64,000 nt of DNA, taken from Facklamia lactis (GTDB lineage Bacteria > Bacillota > Bacilli > Lactobacillales > Aerococcaceae). The notes beneath the pieces were generated by a model. That model searched no databases, was not told the DNA's origin, and saw only the letters and a list, made by a program, of their open reading frames with translations. How positions within the stretch are numbered: the stretch's first letter is position 1; each line of letters opens with the position of its first letter. The DNA lies in assembly GCF_015863205.1 (NCBI RefSeq), contig NZ_JACBXQ010000003.1, forward strand, positions 124,001-188,000. The letters are read 5' to 3'. A program made the position numbers and the translations under genes. Positions 11,730 to 21,762 of the stretch are shown in pieces.

Positions 11730-11753
11730 AAGACAGGCAAGTGAGCCTGTCTT
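11730..11753 (-). terminator. Probable terminator after ftsH
   Basis: A 9-bp stem (AAGACAGGC / GCCTGTCTT) with a 6-base loop lies 14 bases past the ftsH stop. On the minus strand it is followed by CTCTTATG, a poor T-tract, so termination may be partial and hslO may receive readthrough. Confidence 0.5.
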
Positions 11754-11766
11754 AATACATTTACTT

Positions 11767-13812
11767 TTACTGCTCATTATTCTGAGTTGTTTCATGCTTA
11801 TCTGCTTCTAAGTTAGAAGAGTCATCCTCATTTTCAGCTTTCTCTTTAGCTTCTTCAAAGCTATCTGCTTTTTCAATTTCTTCTTGATCATCCGGCTCTT
11901 CGACTGGCATCTCTCCAGTTTCAAATAAGGATTTGATTTGACGTGCATCTAATGTTTCGATTTCTAATAACTTTTCAGCAATTCGATTTAATTGTTCACG
12001 ATGCTCATTGATAATCTGATGTGCTTCTTGGTGTGCTTCTTCCATGATACGATGAATTTCTGTATCAATATCATATGCAATTTGTTCTGAATAAGCAATT
12101 TGGTTGCCAGCTCCATATTGACGTCCAGCAAAAGGCTGACTTTCTCCTTCATATTGAACTGTACCAATTTTATCAGACATTCCATACTTAGTCACCATAC
12201 TTCGAACAATAGAGGTTGCTTGTTGAAAATCATTACTTGCTCCCGTTGACTGGTGACCAAACACAATTTCTTCAGCAGCTCGTCCTCCCAACAATCCAAC
12301 AACTTGTTCAAACAATTCTTTAGAGGTAACAATATATTGGTCTTCTTTTGGCAACATGATTGCATAGCCACCTGCCCGACCTCGCGGAACAATTGTAACC
12401 TTATGAACTGTTCGTGCCTCACTCAAGACCATACCAATCACAGTATGCCCAGCCTCATGATATGCGACGGTACGTCTCTGCTTATCAGAAATAACCGCAT
12501 CTTTTTTAGCAGGACCTGCAATTACTCGGTCATGGGCCTCATCTACATCTTCTTCCATAATTTCTTTACGATCATATCTTGCAGCAATAAGCGCTGCTTC
12601 GTTTAATAAATTTTCTAAATCCGCTCCGGAGAAGCCTGGTGTTTGTTGAGCAATCACCTTTAAATCTACATTTTTTGCTAATTTTTTATTGCGAGCATGT
12701 ACTCTCAAGATCGCTTCTCGACCCTTAACATCTGGATTTCCGACTAATATTTGGCGGTCAAAGCGACCAGGTCTTAGCAATGCAGGGTCTAAAACATCTG
12801 ACCGGTTAGTTGCTGCCATTACAATAACACCTTCATTACCTTCAAAACCATCCATTTCAACTAAGAGCTGATTTAAGGTTTGCTCGCGCTCATCATGACC
12901 ACCGCCCATACCAGCTCCACGTTGGCGTCCAACAGCATCAATTTCATCAATAAAAATAATAGAAGGGGCATTTTTCTTCGCATTTTCAAATAAGTCCCGA
13001 ACTCGAGACGCTCCAACCCCTACAAACATTTCAACAAATTCAGAACCAGATATAGAGAAGAAAGGAACCCCAGCTTCTCCTGCGACAGCTTTTGCAAGTA
13101 GCGTTTTACCTGTACCGGGAGGGCCTTCTAATAGAACGCCCGCTGGAATCCTAGCACCTAAAGCTGTAAATTTCTTTGGATCTTTTAAAAATTCAACAAT
13201 TTCTACTAATTCTTGTTTCTCTTCTTCTGCTCCCGCTACATCGCTAAATCTAATTTTAACTTTTTGCTTAGAAACATCTTTGGATTTTGATTTACCAAAG
13301 TTCATAACACCTTTACCGCCACCATTGGCAGATTGCATCATGGTATACATTAGAAAAAGCGCTGGAATTAGCATTAATAAAACTGGGACAAAACTAAGCC
13401 AGACTCCTGCAGATGATTCAGGAATTGCTTTAAATTTTGTTTCGGTCTTATCTGCAAGCCCTGTCACTCGCTCTAGTGTAGCATCATTACCCAGTATTTC
13501 TGTTTCAAAAGATGTGGCATTTGGCGAACCTTGGAAGATTTGAACCAACTCTTCATCTGATTCTTCTGTTACCGTTTCGTTCTCATATTCACCACGAACA
13601 TGATAAACTCCCGATCCAATCTGAACTTCAAATTCAGCTATTTCATTATTTTCTAATTGAGTAATAAACTCAGTAGAAGTAATCTTACGACTATTACTCA
13701 TTATGGAGCTGCCATTTGTTAGCAAACTCACGATACCTAAAATAGCCAAACCGACGATCAAATACATAAATGTATTCCGAAACGGATTACGATTTCGATT
13801 TGGTTGTTGCAT
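11767..13812 (-). CDS. ftsH: ATP-dependent zinc metalloprotease FtsH
   Basis: About 681 residues. This is a membrane-anchored AAA+ protease that degrades misfolded and regulatory proteins. Numbering from the upstream ATG: TM1 is about 17-36, an extracytoplasmic segment follows, TM2 is about 141-163, Walker A GPPGTGKT is 233-240, then Walker [12 protein letters not shown], and the zinc site HEAGH is near 455. The C-terminus is acidic and disordered. Two in-frame ATGs exist: 13821 touches the AAGGAG box, whereas 13812 is about 10 bases away and is preferred. It follows hpt. Confidence 0.97.
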   Translation of the reverse strand: MQQPNRNRNPFRNTFMYLIVGLAILGIVSLLTNGSSIMSNSRKITSTEFITQLENNEIAEFEVQIGSGVYHVRGEYENETVTEESDEELVQIFQGSPNATSFETEILGNDATLERVTGLADKTETKFKAIPESSAGVWLSFVPVLLMLIPALFLMYTMMQSANGGGKGVMNFGKSKSKDVSKQKVKIRFSDVAGAEEEKQELVEIVEFLKDPKKFTALGARIPAGVLLEGPPGTGKTLLAKAVAGEAGVPFFSISGSEFVEMFVGVGASRVRDLFENAKKNAPSIIFIDEIDAVGRQRGAGMGGGHDEREQTLNQLLVEMDGFEGNEGVIVMAATNRSDVLDPALLRPGRFDRQILVGNPDVKGREAILRVHARNKKLAKNVDLKVIAQQTPGFSGADLENLLNEAALIAARYDRKEIMEEDVDEAHDRVIAGPAKKDAVISDKQRRTVAYHEAGHTVIGMVLSEARTVHKVTIVPRGRAGGYAIMLPKEDQYIVTSKELFEQVVGLLGGRAAEEIVFGHQSTGASNDFQQATSIVRSMVTKYGMSDKIGTVQYEGESQPFAGRQYGAGNQIAYSEQIAYDIDTEIHRIMEEAHQEAHQIINEHREQLNRIAEKLLEIETLDARQIKSLFETGEMPVEEPDDQEEIEKADSFEEAKEKAENEDDSSNLEADKHETTQNNEQ

Positions 13813-13852
13813 TCTGTGCATTTCTCCTTAATTTTTATTGTTTATCTTAGTT

Positions 13853-13861
13853 ATCATAGCA
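13853..13861 (-). promoter_or_regulatory. Extended -10 promoter for ftsH
   Basis: Minus strand TGC followed by TATGAT (-10 at 13853-13858), about 40 bases upstream of the ftsH start; no convincing -35. Confidence 0.45.
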
Positions 13862-13891
13862 AATTTATTCTAAACAAGCTATCTTTCTAAC

Positions 13892-14434
13892 TTATGAATA
13901 TATTTCAGGTTTTAAAACTCCTATATAAGGAAGATTTCGATATTTCTGTTTATAATCCAACCCATATCCTACTACAAATTCATTGGGAACTTCTACTCCA
14001 ACATAATCCACAGTCAAGTCTGACATAATTCTCCTCGAAGGTTTATCTAATAAACTACATATTTTAATCGATTTTGCATTTCTGACTTTTAATAAATCTA
14101 CTAAATACTTCAAAGTTCGACCTGTATCAATAATATCTTCAACAATCAGAATTTCTTTTCCATCCACCGTTGAATCTAAGTCTTTAATAATTCGAACTTC
14201 TCCTGTGGACTCAGTGGCATCTCCATAACTAGATACATCCATGAAATCAATCTCTAGATAACAATCCATTTCTCTGATTAAATCCGTCATAAAAAGTGCT
14301 GCTCCACGCAGAATTCCTACCACAATCACATCTTTACCTTGGTATTCTTCGGTGAGCTCTTTACCTAAACGTTTTACAGTGGCCTTCAGTTCTTCTTCTG
14401 TCACTAAGACGGACAGAATATCTTGCTCTAACAT
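13892..14434 (-). CDS. hpt: Hypoxanthine(-guanine) phosphoribosyltransferase
   Basis: 180 residues from [16 protein letters not shown]. This start has AAGGAGATT 5 bases upstream; the frame extends 18 codons further (to 14488) without a better site. It salvages hypoxanthine and guanine with PRPP. The PRPP-binding signature [17 protein letters not shown] and the acidic MDVSSYGD region are present. The tilS-hpt-ftsH order is the conserved Firmicutes arrangement. Purine salvage is relevant because only an orphan purC represents de novo synthesis in this window. Confidence 0.97.
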   Translation of the reverse strand: MLEQDILSVLVTEEELKATVKRLGKELTEEYQGKDVIVVGILRGAALFMTDLIREMDCYLEIDFMDVSSYGDATESTGEVRIIKDLDSTVDGKEILIVEDIIDTGRTLKYLVDLLKVRNAKSIKICSLLDKPSRRIMSDLTVDYVGVEVPNEFVVGYGLDYKQKYRNLPYIGVLKPEIYS

Positions 14435-14503
14435 TTCAATCTCCTTTTCTATTTTCAGGATATATTCGGTGATAATGCATTTTATCATACTTTTAAATGA
14501 AGT

Positions 14504-15964
14504 TTAATACATCTTTTGGATTAATATGTGATGAGTAATTTGTTCTGGTCTTTCCGGAAGATACCTCGAAGATTTTTGTTGCCCAATCATCCAAATAACT
14601 TCTTCTTGATCGTTTACTACTAACCACATACTCTCCCGCTTTAATAAAGGAACTTTTTCATCAATTAAAATTCTTGAGACCTTTTTATGAAAGGTACTTT
14701 CATTAGACCTTAATTGTATCACATCTCCATCCCGTCGGTGTCGAACATGAAACTTAGGTAGAACTTCACAAGAAGATAAATCCATAGCATAGTAGGCATC
14801 CACTGCTTGCTTCATTTGATTACTTACAAAATGTTCATTAAATATTCCGATCCACATACCATCACCTAAACTATGCCATTTATTTAAGGATAGTAAATCC
14901 ACCACTTGGTTAGGTTTTGCTTGTTCTATACCTTTAAGTTCTGACTCAATATAGATATATTGGTATTCTCGTCTAGAAATCCAACCTGAGGCCAAATTAA
15001 AGCTATAATTGGGAGTCAGCTGATTCGTAATTTGTTGATCTAAATATAATATTGCTTCCTTATCGTATTGGCCTATCTCATGAACTAACCTTTCTTCAAA
15101 AAAAATCGTTAAGTAAACATGACGAAGATCTTCTGATAATTTTTGCCATGCTTCTACATCCAAGACCCAATCTCTTTCTTTTATCTTCACTAGCAAATAA
15201 GGCTCTATCGCAATGAACCCTTGGTAATGGGCTTGATAAACAGATTGCATTTGCTCCTGCATAGAGATTAAATTATGAAAGAATTGCGGGTTCTCCTCTT
15301 CAAATTGTGGCAAATATAAGTTACGAACCCGATTCCTTAAATATTCAAGCTCTTGATTCGTTTCATCATCAAAATAATCAATATGATGATCTGCAGCATA
15401 TTGATAAAGGGCTTCTTTTCGTTGAGTAATCAATGGTCGCAGCATTCGAGGGAAAACAACTTCTCCAGAGCTTGTCTGCATTAGTCTACGATAATTCGCA
15501 TTAATTCCAATTAACCCTTTGAACGAAGTCCCTCGTACTATACGCATCAACATTGTTTCCACCGCATCATCCATATGATGTGCTGTCATCAAGCAATCAG
15601 CCTCACACGCCTGCACAACATCCGCTAAAAACTGATACCTAGCCTTTCGAGCATTCGCTTCAACGTTCGTTTTTGTCGGTTCTTGCCATTTACACACAAA
15701 ATAAATCAAATCGTGGGCTTTAGCTGTTTCGACAACTAGCTTTTGCTCGATGGCATGCACCTCATCTGACCTTAAACGATGGTTAAAATGCGCAACGATT
15801 AATCGTACTTGTCGGTACTCTTGTAATCTCGTTAATTCTAACATTAAATGAAGTAAAACCATCGAATCTACTCCGCCGGAGATCGCTAATACAACAACTT
15901 TGCATTCATGCCACTCTTTCCAACTCTCTATTTTTGTTTTGAATTGGCGCAAAACTGATTCCAT
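14504..15964 (-). CDS. tilS: tRNA(Ile)-lysidine synthase
   Basis: 486 residues from MESVLRQFKTK. It converts the wobble C of the AUA-reading tRNA-Ile to lysidine, an essential step. The PP-loop ATPase signature SGGVDS is at 29-34, with HHMDDAVETMLMRI further on, and a C-terminal substrate-binding domain (about 380-486). The frame extends 15 codons upstream (to 16009), but that extension runs through the T-run of the preceding terminator, and AGAGGTGGA sits properly before 15964. Confidence 0.97.
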   Translation of the reverse strand: MESVLRQFKTKIESWKEWHECKVVVLAISGGVDSMVLLHLMLELTRLQEYRQVRLIVAHFNHRLRSDEVHAIEQKLVVETAKAHDLIYFVCKWQEPTKTNVEANARKARYQFLADVVQACEADCLMTAHHMDDAVETMLMRIVRGTSFKGLIGINANYRRLMQTSSGEVVFPRMLRPLITQRKEALYQYAADHHIDYFDDETNQELEYLRNRVRNLYLPQFEEENPQFFHNLISMQEQMQSVYQAHYQGFIAIEPYLLVKIKERDWVLDVEAWQKLSEDLRHVYLTIFFEERLVHEIGQYDKEAILYLDQQITNQLTPNYSFNLASGWISRREYQYIYIESELKGIEQAKPNQVVDLLSLNKWHSLGDGMWIGIFNEHFVSNQMKQAVDAYYAMDLSSCEVLPKFHVRHRRDGDVIQLRSNESTFHKKVSRILIDEKVPLLKRESMWLVVNDQEEVIWMIGQQKSSRYLPERPEQITHHILIQKMY

Positions 15965-15985
15965 ATTCCACCTCTTAGCCTTAAA

Positions 15986-16024
15986 GTAAAAAAACTGCAA
16001 CAATGCCAAGCATTATATTGCAGT
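15986..16024 (-). terminator. Terminator between the S1 protein gene and tilS
   Basis: Minus strand: AACTGCAA/TTGCAGTT arms, with an inner AATGC/GCATT stem, followed by T6. It lies 20 bases after the S1-protein stop and just before the tilS ribosome binding site, so it divides the otherwise conserved divIC-yabR-tilS run into two units or attenuates it. Confidence 0.85.
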
Positions 16025-16043
16025 TAATCCTATCACTTCAAAA

Positions 16044-16577
16044 TTAGCTACGTCTACCGCCACGTCCTCCGCGCTTGCCTTCGGTATTTCTCTTTAACGA
16101 AGATAAACGATCTTCACTATCTTTTAGAAAATTACTCATTAACTGATCAAAATCATCATTACTACGCTGTGCATACTTACCCGTTACATTTTGGTTAGGA
16201 TGAGGGGTTGACTTTTGATAGTTGTCCTTCCCATGGGGTACGGTCGGATTTTCATTATGAAAATTACGGGGCTTGCTTGGATTAGAATCTCGTTTAACAT
16301 GATCCATCTTACTTGGTTTGGAAGATGGTGTTTTTTTTGCCTCATCATTCGCTTTTCTTAATGATAGACTTATCTTTCCATCATCTGCTATCGACATTAC
16401 TTTTACGGTGACTTCATCCCCCACCGTCAATACATCATTAATATCATTTATAAAATCATCAGATATTTCACTGATATGCACCAAACCAGACTGGTTATCC
16501 TCCAAAGCAACGAAAGCTCCAAAATGCTTAATCCCCGTTATTTTACCTGTGACCTTTTGTCCCACTTCAACAGCCAT
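16044..16577 (-). CDS. yabR: S1-domain RNA-binding protein (YabR-like)
   Basis: 177 residues. One S1 OB-fold (about 4-72; VGQKVTGKITGIKHFGAFVALE ends in a typical S1 loop, with GLVHISEISDDF). It is followed by a Lys/Ser/Pro/Asn-rich linker and an Arg/Gly-rich tail ending GKRGGRGGRRS. YabR and general stress protein 13 relatives bind RNA; the precise role is unsettled. The basic RGG-like tail is longer than in Bacillus YabR (recalled ~128 residues). An AGGAGG box precedes ATG. It lies between divIC and tilS as in Bacillus. Confidence 0.9.
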   Translation of the reverse strand: MAVEVGQKVTGKITGIKHFGAFVALEDNQSGLVHISEISDDFINDINDVLTVGDEVTVKVMSIADDGKISLSLRKANDEAKKTPSSKPSKMDHVKRDSNPSKPRNFHNENPTVPHGKDNYQKSTPHPNQNVTGKYAQRSNDDFDQLMSNFLKDSEDRLSSLKRNTEGKRGGRGGRRS

Positions 16578-16624
16578 ATTTTTCCGTTTCCTCCTGTAAT
16601 ACTATTCTTATTATCTATTATAAC

Positions 16625-17074
16625 TTATTCTGTTATTTCTGCATTATCAAAAATTTCCTGATCTACAGCTTTCCCATCTTCTCCAATATCAAATACAATC
16701 TCTCCATCATCGGTATAATAATAATCTCGACGAGCAATTTTTGCCAAATATTCAGGATCTTGCGACCGTTCGTGCTCATCTTTAACCGTCTCATAATATT
16801 CTTGAGCCAATTGATAATTTTTTTCTGCCTCTACTAATTGTGATTTTACGGACTGAGTTGAGTCGATCGTTTTAAATAAAGGATAGGCTACTAACCCCAT
16901 AATTAAGAGTCCTAATACTGTCAGAACGAGGCGAAAAGCCCCATGATGTGTTACATTTGTTTGATAACCTGTTGGTAATTGATTGCTGTTTCCTCGATTT
17001 TCTTCACTTTGTTGAAAAGGCAGTACTTTTCTATTTCGCTGATCCGTTATCGATACCCGCTGATTTTTTATCAT
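16625..17074 (-). CDS. divIC: Septum formation initiator DivIC
   Basis: 149 residues with a cytoplasmic N-terminal tail (about 1-50), one membrane helix (VLTVLGLLIMGLVAYPLF, about 51-68), and an extracytoplasmic coiled coil (about 75-110) with the DivIC/FtsL-type end EYLAKIARRDYYYTDDGEIVF. DivIC works with FtsL and DivIB at the division site. The position between rqcP and the S1-domain gene matches the Bacillus order. Confidence 0.93.
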   Translation of the reverse strand: MIKNQRVSITDQRNRKVLPFQQSEENRGNSNQLPTGYQTNVTHHGAFRLVLTVLGLLIMGLVAYPLFKTIDSTQSVKSQLVEAEKNYQLAQEYYETVKDEHERSQDPEYLAKIARRDYYYTDDGEIVFDIGEDGKAVDQEIFDNAEITE

Positions 17075-17100
17075 AGTTTTTCACCACTTTCTCATTTTCG

Positions 17101-17124
17101 AGTATAGCAGTATTTGAACAAGAT
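17101..17124 (-). promoter_or_regulatory. Promoter upstream of divIC
   Basis: Minus strand: TATACT (17101-17106) with a TGC extension; an upstream GTGCAA lies 18 bp away. It sits 27 bases before the divIC start, so divIC may be expressed apart from the mfd/rqcP genes that precede it. Confidence 0.5.
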
Positions 17125-17147
17125 TGCACGACCAAACAACAATAAAA

Positions 17148-17408
17148 TTAATCCTCAATTTTATTTTCTTCTAAAACAGTGTACATTTCCACCGCATCTT
17201 CTTTTTTGGTAGAATCTTGTAGGAGATTCACTTTAACTGTTAAAATTCGATTGCCAAATCGTATGCTAATCTCATCCCCCTCATGTACAGCGCTACTCGA
17301 TTTCGCCACCTGGCCATTAATCGTCACTCTCGATTGATCGGCCACTTCTTTAGCAATGGTTCTACGTTTTATAATACGTGACACTTTCAAAAATTTGTCG
17401 AGTCTCAT
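17148..17408 (-). CDS. rqcP: S4-domain RNA-binding protein RqcP (YabO)
   Basis: 86 residues, almost entirely an S4 RNA-binding domain: MRLDKFLKVSRIIKRRTIAKE, then GRVTINGQVAKSS-like residues (written here SRVTINGQVAKSS). RqcP acts with RqcH in C-terminal alanine tailing of stalled nascent chains on 50S subunits. It starts 8 bp after mfd, so the two are probably cotranscribed as in other Firmicutes. GAGG precedes ATG. Confidence 0.93.
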   Translation of the reverse strand: MRLDKFLKVSRIIKRRTIAKEVADQSRVTINGQVAKSSSAVHEGDEISIRFGNRILTVKVNLLQDSTKKEDAVEMYTVLEENKIED

Positions 17409-17416
17409 TCTTTACC

Positions 17417-20400
17417 TCATTTCTTATTACTTATCTCATTAAAAACTTCATTGAAATTTGTCTCTTCTTGCTGATATTCCACAATCACTTGATAGGCTTG
17501 CTTCAAAAATTTCTTGATTAAACTTAAAATATCGTAACTCGCTTTCCCTTGAACTAAAAATCTTACCTGCATCCGATCTTTCTGTTTAGTCACCGTTTCC
17601 TTGACCCTCACATCTTGTAAAGCTTCAAAAACTCTTGGTCCATATAAAATATCAGAAACTTCTCTACTAAAAGTAAAGGTAACATACTGGTGATGTTTTT
17701 TGACTGTTTCAACGCCCGTTTGACTTGCTATATATCGAATAAGCGCTATTTCTAACAGATCTGCCACCTCATCTGGATATTCACCATATCGATCTATTAA
17801 TTGGTCCTGTACTTCACGATAGGCTGCTTCAGAATCAATTCGCTGAATTGCTTTATATGCTGCTATTTTTTGTCGTTCATCTTGAATATAATCAGAAGGT
17901 AGATAAGCATCCACTGCCAAATCAATTTCAATCTCAACTTGATTGGTAGAATTGTTATCTATATTTTTTCCTTGTCGTTTCTCTACAGCCTCTTTTAATA
18001 ATTGTGAATATAGATCAAACCCAACAGAATCAATAAAACCTGACTGCTGAGAGCCTAATAAATTTCCAGCACCTCTAATCGATAAATCGCGCATTGCTAT
18101 TTTAAATCCTGAACCTAATTCTGTAAATTCTCGAATAGCATTGAGCCTCTTTTCACTCACTTCACTTAACTGTTTCATTGGATCATACATTAAATATGCA
18201 TACGCTAAACGATTTGTTCTTCCCACACGACCTCTTAATTGATAAAGAGTAGAAAGCCCCATTTTATCAGCGTGATCAATAAAAAGTGTATTAGCGTTCG
18301 GAATGTCAACACCCGTTTCAATAATAGTAGTGGTCACCAACACATCATATTGCCCTTGAATAAATTCAAAAAGAACATTTTCTAAATCGATTTCACTCAT
18401 TTGGCCATGAGCTACTGCAACACGCGCCTCTGGGACCAGCAGGCTAATCTCTTCAGCTCGTTTGTATATGGTCGCCACACGATTATACAAGTAAAAACAT
18501 TGTCCGCCTCGATCCATTTCTCGCTCGATCGCAGATTTTATGGCTCCTTCATTGCGTTCCATTACATAGGTTTGAACAGGATAACGATTGCTTGGAGGAG
18601 TTTCAATTACAGATAAATCACGAACTCCAATCATTGACATGTGGAGCGTTCTAGGAATGGGAGTAGCAGTTAGGGTTAATACATCGACTTCTGAACGAAT
18701 TTGCTTCAAACGCTCTTTGTGCTTCACTCCGAAACGTTGCTCCTCATCCACAATTAATAAGCCTAAATCTAAAAATTCTACATCCTTTGACAAGATCCGA
18801 TGTGTTCCTACTACAATTTGACATGCTCCTGTTTTAAGATCATACAATGTTTGTTTTTGATCGGCTTTACTAACAAAGCGACTTAACATTTTAATCTCAA
18901 AAGGATATTCAGCAAATCGCTCTAATAAACTAGTGTAATGTTGTTGAGCCAAAATCGTGGTCGGAACCAAAAAAGCGACCTGTTTCCCATCCATTAATGC
19001 CTTAAAAATTGCTCGCATGGCCACTTCCGTCTTCCCGTACCCTACATCTCCTATTAATAAGCGGTCCATCGGGCGATCTTTTTCCATATCTTTCTTTATT
19101 TCACTGGCTGATTGAAGCTGATCAGGCGTTTCGACATATGGAAAGGCATTCTCGAAATCTTCTTGTTCTGGACTATCTTTACCAAAAGCATACCCCTTTT
19201 CTTGTTCACGTTTAGCATATAATTCAATTAATTCATCTGCAATATCTTCTATTTTACTTGTAACTTTCTGCTTAGTTTTGGTCCATTCAGCACCACCCAA
19301 TTTATGTAACTTTGGTGTTTTGCTTTCTCCCGTTGAAACATATTTTTGGATAAGATGTAGTTGATCAACCGGAACCATCACCCGAGCCTTGTTTTGATAT
19401 TCAATCGCAAATAAATCACGGTGAACTCCTGATATTTCCATCGTTTCAATTCCAGTATATCGACCAATTCCGTGATTAATATGAACGACATAGTCGCCTA
19501 TCTCTAATTCATTATAAGACTTAATCTTCTCTGCATTCGAAATTTTTTGTTGCTTAACCACTTTTCTTTTCATCCGGTTAAACAATTCTTTCTCCGTTAC
19601 TAATACCCACTTTTCAAGTGGAAGCTCAAATCCTTGTGAGAGTGAACCCACTAGGATTTGGATCGATGTAGACTCCATTTCTGACTGATTCCGAATGATT
19701 GTCGATTTCATTTGGTTTTCAGCAAAAAGCTCTTGGACTTTTCCTGCTCTTGCATCCGATTCTACCACTATTTGAACTGAATGATCCTGTTTCAACCAAT
19801 GATCCATTTCGGTTTTTACTAAAGGCATTTGATTAAAAAAAGGATTCATAGAACGATACTGATAATTAAACACAGCAGACCATTCAACTTTCCCCATCCC
19901 TTTAGGAACAACTGAAAAATAAAAAGTTTGTTGTTGAGCAGTACGAATTACTTCATAAACACTTAATTTGAGCTTTTGCTTCGGAAAAAGTAACCCTTTG
20001 GCCGTTTCTTGTTCCAACCAAAACTGATCCGTTTCAATCATTTGTAGTTCCATTTGATGAACTTTTGAGAATTCATTGACAACCAATCGACCACTTGCAT
20101 GCATATAGTCCAAAAGACAAGTTCCATCAGCATCATAATAAGATAGAAAAGCCGAAGCATGACTTAAACTTTCTCCTTGAGATAGCCCCTCAAGCTGTTG
20201 ACCCATAACTTTTTGAAACTGTTCGCGATAATCTAAATCCTTAATATTCTTTAAAGATGCCTGATATTTTTTTTGTAATGTAGATAAGATTTTATACTGT
20301 TGAGATGGACTAAATAAAATATCTGTCACCGGTTCTAGCATTACCTGATTTATATTAGCCTGTGAAATCTGACTTTCAGCATCAAAATAACGAATCGAAT

Positions 20401-21001
20401 CCAAATCTGTATCAAAAAAATCTAGTCTTATTGGAGCTGAGCTATTTAAAGGATAAAAATCCACAATGCTCCCACGGACTGAAAATTCCCCAGGTGACAT
20501 GACCATCGACACTTTCTGATAACCTAAATTAAAAAGATGTTTTTCGAGATCATCATGTTCGATCTCAGATCCAACTGTTAAACATTTTTGACTTTTTTGC
20601 CATTCCTCAACTGGTGTTAAACGCTTTCTTAAACCTGATACACCCGTTACAATAATCACAGGTTCTCCACTATGTAGCGTTTGAAGCACCTCAACACGTT
20701 GAGCAACCCCTTCTAAAGAAGCAATCGAATACTCTAGAGCCAAACTCTCTTCGGATGGAAAAGTCAAGACATTAACTGTTGGCAGTAAACTAGTTAAATC
20801 TTCAACTAATTGCACTAGTTTTACATGATTAGACTCCACAACTACCATTTGACAAGGTTGTCTCTGAAATAATTTAGCTATATAGACAGCCCTCGCGCTT
20901 CCATCGAGCCCCGTCACAAGAAACGGAAATGAAGCTTGATCTGGTTTATTAATGGTTTTTAAATCTTGTTCAAAAGCTTGCGTCTGTAGTATATCTAACA
21001 T
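17417..21001 (-). CDS. mfd: Transcription-repair coupling factor
   Basis: 1194 residues, full length. Mfd removes stalled RNA polymerase and recruits nucleotide excision repair. N-terminal UvrB-homology modules are followed by the RNA-polymerase interaction domain (about 500-570, IGDYVVHINHGIGRYTG). The translocase has Walker A GDVGYGKTEVAMRA near 650, DEEQ near 752, then TATPIPRTLHM and QLRGRVGRTNR, and a C-terminal TRCF domain. The pth-mfd-rqcP-divIC order is conserved. The partner gene uvrA is 25 kb away in the window. Confidence 0.99.
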   Translation of the reverse strand: MLDILQTQAFEQDLKTINKPDQASFPFLVTGLDGSARAVYIAKLFQRQPCQMVVVESNHVKLVQLVEDLTSLLPTVNVLTFPSEESLALEYSIASLEGVAQRVEVLQTLHSGEPVIIVTGVSGLRKRLTPVEEWQKSQKCLTVGSEIEHDDLEKHLFNLGYQKVSMVMSPGEFSVRGSIVDFYPLNSSAPIRLDFFDTDLDSIRYFDAESQISQANINQVMLEPVTDILFSPSQQYKILSTLQKKYQASLKNIKDLDYREQFQKVMGQQLEGLSQGESLSHASAFLSYYDADGTCLLDYMHASGRLVVNEFSKVHQMELQMIETDQFWLEQETAKGLLFPKQKLKLSVYEVIRTAQQQTFYFSVVPKGMGKVEWSAVFNYQYRSMNPFFNQMPLVKTEMDHWLKQDHSVQIVVESDARAGKVQELFAENQMKSTIIRNQSEMESTSIQILVGSLSQGFELPLEKWVLVTEKELFNRMKRKVVKQQKISNAEKIKSYNELEIGDYVVHINHGIGRYTGIETMEISGVHRDLFAIEYQNKARVMVPVDQLHLIQKYVSTGESKTPKLHKLGGAEWTKTKQKVTSKIEDIADELIELYAKREQEKGYAFGKDSPEQEDFENAFPYVETPDQLQSASEIKKDMEKDRPMDRLLIGDVGYGKTEVAMRAIFKALMDGKQVAFLVPTTILAQQHYTSLLERFAEYPFEIKMLSRFVSKADQKQTLYDLKTGACQIVVGTHRILSKDVEFLDLGLLIVDEEQRFGVKHKERLKQIRSEVDVLTLTATPIPRTLHMSMIGVRDLSVIETPPSNRYPVQTYVMERNEGAIKSAIEREMDRGGQCFYLYNRVATIYKRAEEISLLVPEARVAVAHGQMSEIDLENVLFEFIQGQYDVLVTTTIIETGVDIPNANTLFIDHADKMGLSTLYQLRGRVGRTNRLAYAYLMYDPMKQLSEVSEKRLNAIREFTELGSGFKIAMRDLSIRGAGNLLGSQQSGFIDSVGFDLYSQLLKEAVEKRQGKNIDNNSTNQVEIEIDLAVDAYLPSDYIQDERQKIAAYKAIQRIDSEAAYREVQDQLIDRYGEYPDEVADLLEIALIRYIASQTGVETVKKHHQYVTFTFSREVSDILYGPRVFEALQDVRVKETVTKQKDRMQVRFLVQGKASYDILSLIKKFLKQAYQVIVEYQQEETNFNEVFNEISNKK

Positions 21002-21067
21002 TTTTTACCCCTTTACCCTCTACACAACTGAGCATGAAGTTTTCACCTAAAACTTCAACTCTATTAT

Positions 21068-21628
21068 CTAATTATACTGATTCATTACGGCCGCAAAAGA
21101 AGCTCCCTGTGCCCATTCTACTATGGCTTGTGTCGCTAAAGGTAATGCCTCATCCACAAATAATCTACTCTCCTTATCAAAAGGTGCTAACACATGATCG
21201 ATTACTTTCCATCCCCCTTGTGGACGACCAATTCCAATGCGAATCCGATTTATCTCAGAACTTCCTAACAATTGAATAATACTTTTCATTCCATTATGTC
21301 CTCCGGCGGACCCTTTTTTTCTCAATCTTATTTTCCCAGGTTCTAAATCTAAATCGTCATAAATAATTAAAAGATCCTCTATGGCGATGCCATAATAACT
21401 CATAAGTGGAAGTACAGCTTCCCCAGAGTTATTCATATAAGTAAAAGGTTTAACTAGCAATATTTTTTCACTCTCTAGTCGCCAAATGGTATAATCAGCA
21501 GTAAATTTCTGATCCGTCATTTTAATTTGATGTTCATTTAATAGATAATCGATCACTTCGAATCCCACGTTATGCCGAGTCCCATCATACTGATTACCTG
21601 GATTCCCAAGGCCAACTACCATTTTCAT
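21068..21628 (-). CDS. pth: Peptidyl-tRNA hydrolase
   Basis: 186 residues. It releases peptides from prematurely dropped peptidyl-tRNA. Family residues are present: GLGNPG (Asn 9), TRHNVGF (catalytic His 19), the FTYMNNSGEAV helix and IIYDDLDLEPG (catalytic Asp about 94). It lies 66 bp upstream of mfd. ATG follows GAGGTGG. Confidence 0.98.
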   Translation of the reverse strand: MKMVVGLGNPGNQYDGTRHNVGFEVIDYLLNEHQIKMTDQKFTADYTIWRLESEKILLVKPFTYMNNSGEAVLPLMSYYGIAIEDLLIIYDDLDLEPGKIRLRKKGSAGGHNGMKSIIQLLGSSEINRIRIGIGRPQGGWKVIDHVLAPFDKESRLFVDEALPLATQAIVEWAQGASFAAVMNQYN

Positions 21629-21658
21629 AATTCCACCTCATTTATTTAATCTTCGACA

Positions 21659-21667
21659 ATTATAGCA
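21659..21667 (-). promoter_or_regulatory. Extended -10 promoter for pth-mfd
   Basis: Minus strand TGC-TATAAT (-10 at 21659-21664), 30 bases before the pth start. The veg terminator lies just upstream, so this is the natural start of the pth-mfd-rqcP unit. No good -35 is seen. Confidence 0.6.
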
Positions 21668-21710
21668 TATTCGCCTCTCAAATGAAGTTTATTCATCATA
21701 TAGATCGTTA

Positions 21711-21748
21711 ATAAAAAATAATGTCCCTTGACGATCGTCAAGGGACAT
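21711..21748 (-). terminator. veg terminator
   Basis: Bases 21721-21748 form a perfect palindrome with 14-bp arms (ATGTCCCTTGACGA). On the minus strand it is followed by TATTTTTTATT. It lies 15 bases after the veg stop. Confidence 0.93.
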
Positions 21749-21762
21749 GAATAAATATATAA

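Noticed and set aside
12253-12606. 117-codon plus-strand frame inside ftsH
   Set aside because: Antisense shadow of FtsH coding sequence; no ribosome binding site or recognisable domain.
15965-16009. N-terminal extension of tilS by 15 codons
   Set aside because: It would be translated from the T-run of the preceding terminator and has no ribosome binding site; ATG 15964 has one.
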